From positions 1 to 36,151 of the forward strand of contig SVHZ01000019.1 of the NCBI GenBank assembly GCA_015055525.1: a DNA stretch of 36,151 bases. The letters run 5' to 3'. Every line of letters starts with the position of its first letter. Position 1 is the first letter of the stretch. The stretch is from Clostridiales bacterium (GTDB taxonomy: Bacteria > Bacillota > Clostridia > Christensenellales > Borkfalkiaceae). The position numbers were made by a program, and so were the translations under genes. This document shows, piece by piece, positions 21,339 through 29,377 of the stretch. The notes below the pieces were generated by a model that saw only the letters and a list, made by a program, of their open reading frames with translations, had not been told where the DNA came from and did not search any database.

Positions 21339-22089
21339 TTTCTTCCCCTCCGTTTTCGTTATAATAAAGCGTAATATCGCCAAAAGTATCGTCTTGAATA
21401 AACGTTAAATATTGATGCTTTAAAAGTTCAAGTAGCGCCTGAAAAGTGGTAATCATTTCAGTTTTAGTAGAATAACGCGTAAATAAATCGTAAAAACTCA
21501 TTTCTCTTCTATCTTGAAGTTGAGTTCTAATAAAATAGATTTTATCGGCAACCGTAAATACTTCTTTAGGTATTTCTTTTTCCTTATTTTCAATAGTATC
21601 CTTAACGTCAACCCTTTTAAGCAGGTTTGTGAACGCGTTAATTAATCCGTTGAGATTGAAGTCAGTATAAACAATTTTAACGTTGTGAGCGTCGCTATCA
21701 GGCTTTTTGTAAAATTTATTTACGTCTTCAATCGCCCTGAGTTTTTCAGCAGATTCTTTATAAAGTTTATACTCTTCAATGCGTTGAATAAGTAAATTAC
21801 CTTCTTCTTCAGCCTCGAGTTGAGCCTCTTCATTAGGAATTATCGCCTTTGATTTAATCTCAATAATAGTTGCGGCAATAGAAAGGTATTCGCTTTCAGT
21901 TTCCATATCAATCGTATGAGTGTTAACGTACTCTAGGAATTGATTTGTTACTTCTGAAACGAATATATCCTTAACGTCAATTTCCGCTTGTTTTATAAGA
22001 TAAAGCAGTAAATCAAGCGGACCTTCAAAGTTAAGATTTGATAATTTAGTTGAATAGTCTACCTTAGACTCAAAGTTAGATGTTGCCAT
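21313..22089 (-). CDS. scpA: Segregation and condensation protein A
   Basis: ScpA is the kleisin that bridges the two Smc heads. It is 258 aa. The N-terminal Smc-binding region reads FEGPLDLLLYLIKQAEIDVKDIF, and LSIAATIIEIKSKAI is the family's second landmark. An acidic middle follows and the C-terminal winged helix ends in VTTFQALLELLKH-like sequence (MITTFQALLELLKHQYLTF). It is first in the scpAB operon, with an AGGA ribosome site and a TTGCAA/17/TAAAAT promoter at 22146-22118. Confidence 0.97.
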   Translation of the reverse strand: MATSNFESKVDYSTKLSNLNFEGPLDLLLYLIKQAEIDVKDIFVSEVTNQFLEYVNTHTIDMETESEYLSIAATIIEIKSKAIIPNEEAQLEAEEEGNLLIQRIEEYKLYKESAEKLRAIEDVNKFYKKPDSDAHNVKIVYTDFNLNGLINAFTNLLKRVDVKDTIENKEKEIPKEVFTVADKIYFIRTQLQDRREMSFYDLFTRYSTKTEMITTFQALLELLKHQYLTFIQDDTFGDITLYYNENGGEEIGELEEYN

Positions 22090-22117
22090 TAAATTATCCT
22101 AAACGTAATATAAATAT

Positions 22118-22146
22118 ATTTTACTATAAATTACTAAAAATTGCAA
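22118..22146 (-). promoter_or_regulatory. scpAB promoter
   Basis: On the minus strand TTGCAA (22146-22141), 17-nt spacer and TAAAAT (22123-22118), 29 nt before the scpA start. Confidence 0.75.
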
Positions 22147-22160
22147 GGTTTTTATATAAA

Positions 22161-22184
22161 TAAAACGCTCGCATTGAGCGAGCG
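22161..22184 (-). terminator. Terminator of dacB-like gene
   Basis: CGCTCGC (22166-22172), loop ATTGA and GCGAGCG (22178-22184) form a GC-rich stem, followed by TTTTATTTATA on the minus strand. Confidence 0.92.
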
Positions 22185-22190
22185 CTAATA

Positions 22191-23333
22191 TTACCAGTTT
22201 TTAATCGTTTCTAAAACTATATCAAAATAACTTTGCTTATCCAAATTCGATCCTAAAACTACGTTTACTCTTCCGACTTCTACGCCGTTACTATAAATAG
22301 TAACGTCACCGACTGTTTCCCCTTTCTTTATAGGCGCTTTTAGTTCTTTAATATTATAAACGAAGTCAACGGGCGTTTTTTCGTTCTTTTTTGAAAGTAT
22401 AAAGAAGTCGTCTTCGGCAAATAATTGAACTTTATTTTGCTTTGAATTTATCAATTTGAAATCAAGATCAAGCGGTATATCTTTATCTAATACTGCCCTA
22501 TTTTCATACGTGTTAAAACCATTGTTAAACATATTAGAAACAGCGTTAAACCTTGACTTACTATCGTTAGCGCCTATAACAGACGAAATTAACCGCATAT
22601 TACCCCGTTTTGCAGTTGCGGTTAAGCAAAACCCTGCCTCGTTTGTAAAACCCGTTTTACCACCGTCACAGCCATTATAGAACTTAACAAGTTTATTTGT
22701 ATTTGAAATCTCGGTATGGTTTTTTGAGTGTTGAATTTTATCCATCCAAATTTTTGAATAGTTAAAGTACTCTTCGTGTTTTATTAGATCTGCAAAAATC
22801 ATAGCAATATCTTTAGCTGAAGAATACTGCATTGGCTTTGGAAGCCCCGTACAGTTTGCAAACAAAGTATTATTAAGCCCTAAACTTTTTGCTTTTTCGT
22901 TCATTTTATCAACACAAGCCTGCTCCGAACCGTATAATCTTTCAGCCAAACAAACGCTAGCATCGTTAGCAGACGCAACTGTTATGCTCTTAATAAGATC
23001 GGAAACCTTGTAATTTTTACCGCTCTCTAAAAAAACTTGACTGCCACCCATTGAAGACGCAGTTTCTGAAACGGTTACCTCTTCATCAATAGAAAGATTG
23101 CCGTTTTCAATGTTTTCATAAACTAAATCAAGAAGCATAATTTTAGTCATGCTTGCAATAGGAAGGCGCTCGTTTTCATTTTTGGCGTAAATTTCAGTAC
23201 CGGTATTAAAGTCGTATAAATACTCCGCTTTTGTTTTTAGTTCGCTAGCATAGGTGATTTGCGGAGTGAATTGAGATGCAACGCCAATGCAAACGATAAA
23301 ACTTAAAATAAATAAAAGTAAAGATTTTTTCAT
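22191..23333 (-). CDS. D-alanyl-D-alanine carboxypeptidase (S11), second copy
   Basis: A secreted S11 penicillin-binding protein of 380 aa from the start I choose. Signal peptide about 1-28, SxxK in IASMTKIMLLD, SxN in SANDASV, KTG in GGKTGFTNEAG, and a C-terminal beta domain of the PBP5_C type (about 280-360) that dacF here lacks in this length. I start at 23333 (MKKSLL) because GGGG lies 6 nt upstream; an ATG six codons earlier overlaps that ribosome site. It follows spoIIM by about 46 nt, so the two may share a transcript. A vegetative (DacA-like) or sporulation (DacB-like) role cannot be told from sequence. Confidence 0.94.
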   Translation of the reverse strand: MKKSLLLFILSFIVCIGVASQFTPQITYASELKTKAEYLYDFNTGTEIYAKNENERLPIASMTKIMLLDLVYENIENGNLSIDEEVTVSETASSMGGSQVFLESGKNYKVSDLIKSITVASANDASVCLAERLYGSEQACVDKMNEKAKSLGLNNTLFANCTGLPKPMQYSSAKDIAMIFADLIKHEEYFNYSKIWMDKIQHSKNHTEISNTNKLVKFYNGCDGGKTGFTNEAGFCLTATAKRGNMRLISSVIGANDSKSRFNAVSNMFNNGFNTYENRAVLDKDIPLDLDFKLINSKQNKVQLFAEDDFFILSKKNEKTPVDFVYNIKELKAPIKKGETVGDVTIYSNGVEVGRVNVVLGSNLDKQSYFDIVLETIKNW

Positions 23334-23379
23334 AATTTCCCCTTTTATCATATTTTAAGTAATATGCAATAAATTATAC

Positions 23380-23967
23380 TTAAAAATAAACGTTAATCGG
23401 TCTAAACATACAGACGATAAATAAAAATTCAATAATTGCACCGATTAGCGATATAGATAAACTAATTAGAAACGCCTTAAAAGTTAAAACTGCCAACTTT
23501 TTATAAGCGCAATCATTTTTACCGCACACTAAACAGCAAAAAACGGTTATTGAAAAACACGATATTACGCCTTGAACAAAAATTAAAAAAGCAAAAGTGA
23601 AAAAACCGCTAATTAATGCGCCTGTTATAAACAATTTACCCGCCAAACCTAAAATAAACGCCCTATAAAAAATAACTAAGTAACTTAAATAGAAAGCGTA
23701 TTTATTAAGTGATAAAAAAGCAACTAATAGTAAAATTAAACCGGAGTTCAAAAATCGTTCAAATAAAAGTTTTATAGGAGAATATTCCCTTAAAAAAACC
23801 TTGCTAAGATAATTACTCAAATACTCTTGATAAATGCATTTTAAGTCATCTCTAATTGATAGCACACACCCTAAAATAAGCCCTAATATAAATATTGCAA
23901 TAGAGATAACGACTAATTTTTTGCATCTATTAAGATTAGAAACAATTAAATTTAGATAGTTATTCAT
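23380..23967 (-). CDS. spoIIM: Stage II sporulation protein M
   Basis: SpoIIM is a polytopic membrane subunit of the SpoIIDMP machine that drives septal peptidoglycan thinning and engulfment. It is 195 aa with about five hydrophobic segments, starting after a short basic N-terminus (LNRCKKLVVISIAIFILGLILGCVL) and including FITGALISGFFTFAFLIFVQG and a C-terminal LIGAIIEFLFIVCMFRP. Length and topology fit the SpoIIM/DUF95 group, which is diverse. Its only ribosome-site candidate, GGAG 8 nt before the ATG, lies within the right arm of the terminator hairpin of the upstream sugar operon. It precedes an S11 carboxypeptidase. Confidence 0.85.
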   Translation of the reverse strand: MNNYLNLIVSNLNRCKKLVVISIAIFILGLILGCVLSIRDDLKCIYQEYLSNYLSKVFLREYSPIKLLFERFLNSGLILLLVAFLSLNKYAFYLSYLVIFYRAFILGLAGKLFITGALISGFFTFAFLIFVQGVISCFSITVFCCLVCGKNDCAYKKLAVLTFKAFLISLSISLIGAIIEFLFIVCMFRPINVYF

Positions 23968-23997
23968 AAAAAATGCTCCATTTAATTTTATGGAGCA
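23968..23997 (-). terminator. Terminator of the sugar-acid operon, overlapping spoIIM RBS
   Basis: TGCTCCAT (23974-23981) and ATGGAGCA (23990-23997) pair over 8 bp with an 8-nt loop. On the minus strand TTTTTT follows at once and runs directly into the spoIIM ATG. The arm next to the T-run contains the GGAG for spoIIM. Confidence 0.9.
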
Positions 23998-24012
23998 AAT
24001 TTTGTTATTATG

Positions 24013-24660
24013 TTAGTTTTTGATAATCGAAACGTATTTTTCGGCAAGTTTTGTAATATTTTCGTAATCGCAGTTATCAATCATATCTTTTTTAACGATA
24101 TTTGAACCGATACCAAAACCGCTAATACCCGCATTAAGATATTCAGACATATTGTTTTCATCAACCCCACCAACAGCCATAAATTTAATATGGGAAAGCG
24201 GTGCTTTTATAGCCTTAAAATAAGAAACTCCAAAGTTACTCATCGGGAAAAGTTTAATAAAATCCGCTCCACATCTATGAGCATTTTGAATTTCAGTTGG
24301 CGTAATAGCGCCCGGCATTGAAACAAGCCCAAGTTCTTTAGTTTTCTTGATAACGTTTTCGTATGCGTCAGGAGAGATTATAAAAGTACCACCCGCTTGT
24401 TTTGTAAGTTCAACTTGCTTTTCAGTTAAAACCGTACCTGCGCCAATATACATTTTACCTTTGAAATGATCTGCAAGCGCCTTAATATTTTGAGCGGTTT
24501 CTTCATCGGAAACTTTACCGTTTGCCGAATAAGTTACTTCTAAAAGTTTTATTCCACCTTTATACATTGCTTCTGCAAGCGGAATAAGTTTATTTGAATC
24601 AACACCGCGAACGATAACTATAATCTTTTCTTCTTCGATAGTTTTAATTAAATCTTTCAT
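24013..24660 (-). CDS. 2-keto-3-deoxy-(phospho)sugar-acid aldolase (Eda/DgoA family)
   Basis: A class I aldolase that splits KDPG, KDPGal or related acids to pyruvate and an aldehyde. It is 215 aa. Arg in IVIVRGVD, Glu in LEVTYSANG, GAGTVL, the Schiff-base Lys in DFIKLFPMSNFG, and the phosphate-site AVGGV and GIGSN are all present. The stretch after the lysine (YFKAIKAPL) resembles DgoA, the galactonate-pathway aldolase, more than Eda. I start at the ATG at 24660, which overlaps the SDR stop as TAATG; a TTG three codons earlier is less likely. It is last in a six-gene operon. The kept phosphate site suggests a phosphorylated substrate, though no kinase is in the window. Confidence 0.93.
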   Translation of the reverse strand: MKDLIKTIEEEKIIVIVRGVDSNKLIPLAEAMYKGGIKLLEVTYSANGKVSDEETAQNIKALADHFKGKMYIGAGTVLTEKQVELTKQAGGTFIISPDAYENVIKKTKELGLVSMPGAITPTEIQNAHRCGADFIKLFPMSNFGVSYFKAIKAPLSHIKFMAVGGVDENNMSEYLNAGISGFGIGSNIVKKDMIDNCDYENITKLAEKYVSIIKN

Positions 24661-25433
24661 TATTTCCAAAGCTCCCTATTTATATTTGGAGTAAGTTGAG
24701 CGAGCATACCACCGTCAACAACGAGTTCCGCGCCAGTCGTATTTCTAGATTCGTCAGAACCAAAATACCAAGCGGCGTTTGCAATATCTTCAAATTCTGC
24801 AATATCTTGAATTGGCGTATAATTAGGAAGACAATATTGAATATTATTATCGTTTCTTTGCCATCTTTCCGTTTTAATCATACCGGGAAGAACGCAGTTT
24901 GAACGAACGCCATATTTACCCCAGTCTACTGCAAAAGATTTACTCATAGCTAAAATTGCACTCTTTGAAGAACAGTAAGCGCATCTATTTTCAGTAACTC
25001 TAAGAGCGGAATTTGAAGTGATAAAGACGATAGAACCTTTACCCTTTTCCTTCATTTGCAAGCAAGCCTCGCGAGCCATCATAAAATTCCAACCGATATT
25101 AGTATTATAGACGTTCATAAAATCATTAATATCAACGGTTAAACTTTCTTGACCAATACCTAAGTTTGCGGCATTGAGAACTAAAACGTCAAGTAAAAAA
25201 CCGTTTGCTCTAATATCAGAAAAAATTGATTTAACGTTTTCTTCATTAAATATTTCGGTTTGGTAACCTTTTGCAAAAACACCGTATTTTTCAGCAATTT
25301 TACTTGCTGCTGTAATTGAATTTTCGAGAGATCTACTGCCTATAAATACAGCGTAACCTTCTTTAGCAAAACGTTCTGCAATAGCAAAACCCGTTCCGTT
25401 TGTTGCGCCGGTAACAAAAACACTTTTATTCAT
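24660..25433 (-). CDS. SDR-family oxidoreductase
   Basis: A 257-aa classical short-chain dehydrogenase/reductase. The nucleotide-binding TGATNGTG (about 8-15), NAANLG, the active-site Ser in ITSNSALR, the Tyr-Lys pair in YCSSK (about 152-156), and the C-terminal GAELVVDGGM are intact. It follows the dehydratase by 9 nt and is coupled to the aldolase by TAATG. In oxidative sugar pathways an SDR makes the lactone from the free sugar or reduces/oxidises a keto-deoxy intermediate, and either fits here. The direction and the substrate are inferred only from the operon. Confidence 0.93.
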   Translation of the reverse strand: MNKSVFVTGATNGTGFAIAERFAKEGYAVFIGSRSLENSITAASKIAEKYGVFAKGYQTEIFNEENVKSIFSDIRANGFLLDVLVLNAANLGIGQESLTVDINDFMNVYNTNIGWNFMMAREACLQMKEKGKGSIVFITSNSALRVTENRCAYCSSKSAILAMSKSFAVDWGKYGVRSNCVLPGMIKTERWQRNDNNIQYCLPNYTPIQDIAEFEDIANAAWYFGSDESRNTTGAELVVDGGMLAQLTPNINRELWK

Positions 25434-25442
25434 AAAAACTCC

Positions 25443-26594
25443 TTACCAGTCGGCGTTACTACCGTCTTCAAAATATTGGCGTGGTGTAGTCCACTTACCA
25501 TCGTAAATTTTATCTTTGAGAGCCTCTTCGTCGAGTTCAACACCAAGACCAGGCTTTGTTGGAACGTCAATATAACCGTCTTTAATAACGAACGGATCTT
25601 TAATGTAACCAACACCAAGATCAGACTTATCTGGGTTACCCGGGTGTTCTTGAACTAAGAAGTTAGGAATACAAGTATCGAGTTGGATGCAACTTGCAAG
25701 CGAAATCGGACCTAACGGATTATGCGGAGCAACAGAGCCGTAATACATTTCGATCATAGCGGCAAGTTTTCTACCCTCGTAAATACCGCCAACGTGACAA
25801 ATATCAGGTTGAATTATAGAAACCGCCTGCTTTTCAATGAGTTCTCTATATTGCCATTTACCGAATAATCTTTCGCCTGCAGCAATGGGAACAGTTGTTG
25901 AATTAGCAATATTTACCATAGTATCAACGTTTTCAGGTAAGCACGGCTCTTCAATAAACATTGGCGTATAAGGTTTCAAAAGTTCGATAAGTCGTTTTGC
26001 CATAGCGGGAGAAACTCTACCGTGGAAATCTATCGCTAAATCAACTTTATTACCTATTTTTTCTCTAACTTTTGCAAATCTCTCAACGTGCTTAAAAGTA
26101 TTTTCAGGGTTATCAACTTGCTTAATCGGCGGAATAATAGAATATTTAAGAGCGGTATAACCGTCTTTTAATCTCTCATCTGCAATTTTGAGCATTTCTT
26201 CAATTGGGAACTCACCCGCAACGCCGGCACGCTTAATGTGAGTGTACATTCTGATTTTATCTCTACATTTACCGCCGAGCATCTCGTAAACTGGGCAATT
26301 ATAATATTTGCCCTTAATATCCCACATTGCTTGCTCAATACCTGAGATAGCCGAAAGCATAAGTGGACCGCCACGATAGAAACCACCGCGGTAAAGGGCT
26401 TGAACGTGGTGTTCAATTTGCATAGGATCTTTACCAATCAAATACTCTTCAAACTCTTTAATAACCGCTTCAACGGCGTTACAATGCCCTTCTAATACAG
26501 GTTCGCCAAGACCGATAATATCTTTATCAGTATACATTTTCAAAAACATCCATCTAGGTTTAACTTTTATAACCTCAAGTTTGGTAATTTTCAT
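25443..26594 (-). CDS. dgoD: Galactonate dehydratase-type enolase (DgoD-like)
   Basis: A mandelate racemase/muconate-lactonizing-type enolase of 383 aa that dehydrates an aldonate to a 2-keto-3-deoxy acid. It closely resembles E. coli DgoD from the first residues (MKITKLEVIKVKPRWMFLK) onward: GFYRGGP, MWDIKGK, the metal Asp and catalytic His in DFHGRVS (about 190), metal Glu in FIEEP (about 216) and AAGER (about 238), QPD, and the second His in APHNPLGPI (about 289). D-galactonate is the best guess; other acid-sugar substrates occur in the subgroup. It starts 1 nt after the lactonase-fold gene ends and is followed by the SDR. Confidence 0.92.
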   Translation of the reverse strand: MKITKLEVIKVKPRWMFLKMYTDKDIIGLGEPVLEGHCNAVEAVIKEFEEYLIGKDPMQIEHHVQALYRGGFYRGGPLMLSAISGIEQAMWDIKGKYYNCPVYEMLGGKCRDKIRMYTHIKRAGVAGEFPIEEMLKIADERLKDGYTALKYSIIPPIKQVDNPENTFKHVERFAKVREKIGNKVDLAIDFHGRVSPAMAKRLIELLKPYTPMFIEEPCLPENVDTMVNIANSTTVPIAAGERLFGKWQYRELIEKQAVSIIQPDICHVGGIYEGRKLAAMIEMYYGSVAPHNPLGPISLASCIQLDTCIPNFLVQEHPGNPDKSDLGVGYIKDPFVIKDGYIDVPTKPGLGVELDEEALKDKIYDGKWTTPRQYFEDGSNADW

Positions 26595-26595
26595 A

Positions 26596-27273
26596 TTAAA
26601 TCTCCATTTCTTGATAAATTTTCAATATAATTTTATTTTCATAAGGAAAATCTTCCAATTTTAACTCATCAAACAATCCACAATGCATAGGCAATGCAAC
26701 GCAGTTTAATTTTTGAGCAAATCTAGCACCGTCAATAAAATTCATATTATTACCCTTACCGTTAACCGCCAAGAAACAATAATCAATCTTATCTTCAATC
26801 GAATCAAAAACTTTTTTACTATAAAGCGTATCGCCTGTAACGTAGTAATTTTTACCGTTTACGCTTATTATTACGCCGATTGCATACTCGTCTGAATGTT
26901 CAGCATAAACCGCCTTAAACAAAATTCCGTTTTCGGTCCACTCGGAGCCAACATTGAAAGAAACGTAATTTTTATTTATATTTTTGAATTTTTCTCTAAT
27001 TGTCTTCCAAGCGTTAAACGACGCAAGAACCGTAACTTTACTTTCACTTGTTAAATAATGAGTTAAGGTTTCTGGATCGGTGTGATCTAAATGATTGTGA
27101 GTTAAAACGATTAAGTTTGGTTTTACCGATAAAAACTTATCGTCAACTGCTATTCTACGATAGTTTTGAGACTCGATTTTTTCAACGCTATTAGATAAAT
27201 ACGGGTCAATTATAATCTTAAATCCATTAACGTCGAATAAAAATCCACCTTGACCTAACCAAGTAACTTTCAT
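26596..27273 (-). CDS. UlaG-like metallo-beta-lactamase-fold hydrolase
   Basis: A 225-aa metallo-hydrolase of the UlaG-like branch. Visible metal motif: LTHNHLDHTDP (about 58-68), His in YAEHSDE, Asp in VTGDTLYS, and a final His in LPMHCGLF. UlaG itself opens L-ascorbate-6-phosphate lactone, and many family members are annotated only as hydrolases. Between an aldose epimerase (4-nt overlap) and an aldonate dehydratase (1-nt gap), a sugar-lactone hydrolase is the natural prediction. It would take the place usually held by SMP-30/gluconolactonase-type enzymes. This assignment is contextual, not proven. Confidence 0.85.
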   Translation of the reverse strand: MKVTWLGQGGFLFDVNGFKIIIDPYLSNSVEKIESQNYRRIAVDDKFLSVKPNLIVLTHNHLDHTDPETLTHYLTSESKVTVLASFNAWKTIREKFKNINKNYVSFNVGSEWTENGILFKAVYAEHSDEYAIGVIISVNGKNYYVTGDTLYSKKVFDSIEDKIDYCFLAVNGKGNNMNFIDGARFAQKLNCVALPMHCGLFDELKLEDFPYENKIILKIYQEMEI

Positions 27274-28199
27274 CTTTTATCCCCTTTTATCAATAATATT
27301 TTAGATAGATAAACCTTCTTTGATTTAGGTTTAATAAAATCAAAACCGCTCTCACTCTTTTTAAGAGAAATTTTAGGAGCGTTAGCCATGCACGTTTGCG
27401 GTTCTAAGCAAATATAACCGTCTGCATTACCGTTATAAATTAAACGATAATTTAAGTTTTTACTGTTTTTGTACACTAAACTAAAATTGGAATTTTCGTC
27501 ATAATTTACGATTTTATCGGAATTTATGCACCTGTAATGACGACTTATCGGCTTTGAAGTTGGGTTAAACGTTCCATTTAATAAACTTAAAGAAACGTCA
27601 TCAAATTTAGGGTAATTTCCGTTTGGTAAATAGTTTGACATATCCCTTTCAATTTCAACGTCAAACCCTGCTTTTATATAGTTTTTGCCACCATCTAAAA
27701 AGGATGAATTGAACGTTGTGTGAAACCCTAACATAATAGGCATTTTCAAATTAGAAAGATTTTTTACAGTAGTTTTAAGTTTAATGCCGTTTGAAATTAA
27801 TTTATAATCAAGCGTTATTTCAAATTCATTAATTCCGCCAAAAATTGACGTTGCGGATAAAATAACACGATCTTCGCGCTGTTTAACAATGCTAAACGGT
27901 TGCTCGTGAACAACTCCGTGCAAATGGCAATTTGTTTTTTCTTCATTGATAGGAAACAAGTATTCTCTACCGTCAAAAGTAAACTTACCGCCTTCAATTC
28001 TATTTACTGGGAATAGTATCGGCATACCGTACAAATACGGGTTATCAAGCCCCTTCTCATAGTTGGGCTCTCTTAATATAATTGCGCCGTCACTAGAACG
28101 AAGAAAAATTAAGTTTGCTCCTTTACTTGCATTGATTTTCGCTATAAAACGCTTGTTTTTTACAACTAAAATATTATTCATATTTTGATTTATCTTCAT
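27270..28199 (-). CDS. Aldose 1-epimerase (mutarotase)
   Basis: A 309-aa galactose-mutarotase-like protein that equilibrates alpha and beta anomers of a free sugar. The family core shows GMPILFPVNRIEGGKF, the first His in CHLHGVVHEQP, the catalytic His in LGFHTTFN, and the general base Glu in YICLEPQTCMANAP. It overlaps the glycosidase gene by 26 nt from the ATG at 28199; a second ATG at 28181 would overlap by only 8 nt and is also plausible. In this operon it would hand the sugar released by the glycosidase to a dehydrogenase in the right anomeric form. Confidence 0.92.
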   Translation of the reverse strand: MKINQNMNNILVVKNKRFIAKINASKGANLIFLRSSDGAIILREPNYEKGLDNPYLYGMPILFPVNRIEGGKFTFDGREYLFPINEEKTNCHLHGVVHEQPFSIVKQREDRVILSATSIFGGINEFEITLDYKLISNGIKLKTTVKNLSNLKMPIMLGFHTTFNSSFLDGGKNYIKAGFDVEIERDMSNYLPNGNYPKFDDVSLSLLNGTFNPTSKPISRHYRCINSDKIVNYDENSNFSLVYKNSKNLNYRLIYNGNADGYICLEPQTCMANAPKISLKKSESGFDFIKPKSKKVYLSKILLIKGDKR

Positions 28200-29277
28200 T
28201 AAAATCTTGATCTGCTTTATCGCAATATCTCTTTATAATCTCAATTTCCTTAGGATTATAAGGTCTATGATTAAGCCTATATAAATCGTGGAACCACTTA
28301 GTAAAGTCCCATTTCATATCAGGATTCTTTTCATATTCTTCCCAAGTGCTGTTCCAAGGCTCGTAATATTGCGCTTTACCACCAACTAAACCCCAGTTAT
28401 ATGAACCAACGTTTTCAAGGTAATAAAGTGGGAATAATTCTTCAACGTTATTATTTAAGCACCTTGCAAGCCACTCGGTACAAAGAAGTGGTCTACCAAA
28501 TTTTTTAAGATTTTTAATAACGTTAATATTCGATTGATAACTTCCGTAGTTATGGAAAGATATAACGTCAGAATTTAACACGCCGTAGCGTTCAACTTCA
28601 CAAACGTCATCAAAATTGCCACCGTAATACGATGCAGTTTCACAAGTTAACGGTTGAATTGGATCGATTTCTCTACAAATTTCAAAAATCTTTTTGAGAT
28701 TTGGAATAGAAACTTCTCTACGTTTACTATTGCCAACTTCATTATAAACGTTCCAAATGATTATACGCTCGTCATTTTTATATTTTTCAACGATTTCTCT
28801 AACCATTGCAAAATAGCGAGGAGCAGTTTCAGGCTCGTCTAGATAGTGATGCCCCATACCGGTAAACGCGCCGTGTTGGCTCATTTTTCTACCGCCGTGA
28901 TAACCCCAATCACAATTTTGCTCGCCGAGTTTATCAACTTCAAAACCCTTTGGGCGCATACAGTCGTTAGCAAGCACCACCATAAGCGATATACCGTAAC
29001 TATGAGCAAGGCTAATAAACTTTTCAAAGCGTTCCATAAACCCGTCGTGCTCTTTATCCCAAACTAAAAACTCGATAATAACTCTAATTGAGTTATAACC
29101 GATACTTTTAATCAACTTAAACTCTTCTTCAATAGTTTTGAAAACAGCATCAGAATTATACTCTTGCCACATTTCTATTCTATTAACGCAATTTGCAGGA
29201 AGATAATTGCATCCTCTAATCCAAGGACGAGAGTTATACCACTCCCACGCTCTTTCTTTTGACCATTGTTTGCCCAT
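28174..29277 (-). CDS. Clan GH-A glycoside hydrolase (cellulase/GH5-like)
   Basis: A 367-aa TIM-barrel glycosidase without a signal peptide. It starts RPWIRGCNYLPANCVNRIEMW, a pattern seen in GH5-like and GH2-barrel proteins, and carries the acid/base Glu in WNVYNEVGNS (about 180) and the nucleophile Glu in LLCTEWLARC (about 268), with SFHNYGSY between. The exact family is uncertain. It is the first gene of the six-gene operon, with a GGAGG ribosome site and a TTGCAA/17/TAAAAT promoter. Being cytoplasmic, it should act on imported oligosaccharides or glycosides and feed the epimerase and oxidative enzymes after it. Confidence 0.85.
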   Translation of the reverse strand: MGKQWSKERAWEWYNSRPWIRGCNYLPANCVNRIEMWQEYNSDAVFKTIEEEFKLIKSIGYNSIRVIIEFLVWDKEHDGFMERFEKFISLAHSYGISLMVVLANDCMRPKGFEVDKLGEQNCDWGYHGGRKMSQHGAFTGMGHHYLDEPETAPRYFAMVREIVEKYKNDERIIIWNVYNEVGNSKRREVSIPNLKKIFEICREIDPIQPLTCETASYYGGNFDDVCEVERYGVLNSDVISFHNYGSYQSNINVIKNLKKFGRPLLCTEWLARCLNNNVEELFPLYYLENVGSYNWGLVGGKAQYYEPWNSTWEEYEKNPDMKWDFTKWFHDLYRLNHRPYNPKEIEIIKRYCDKADQDFNEDKSKYE

Positions 29278-29307
29278 AAATAATAGACCTCCGTTTTCTA
29301 TATATCC

Positions 29308-29354
29308 ATTTTACAACAAATATCGTTGACTTGCAACTCAAATTATAATATAAT
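29308..29354. promoter_or_regulatory. Divergent, touching promoters of the sugar operon and araC-like gene 2
   Basis: Leftward: TTGCAA (29336-29331), 17-nt spacer, TAAAAT (29313-29308). Rightward: TTGACT (29326-29331), 17-nt spacer, TATAAT (29349-29354), with a second TATAAT at 29344-29349. The two -35 boxes share base 29331, so polymerases should compete. The AraC protein probably sets the direction. The rightward leader keeps an AGGTGG ribosome site, unlike araC-like gene 1. Confidence 0.75.
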
Positions 29355-29377
29355 ATAGCCAAAAAGTTAGGTGGTTT

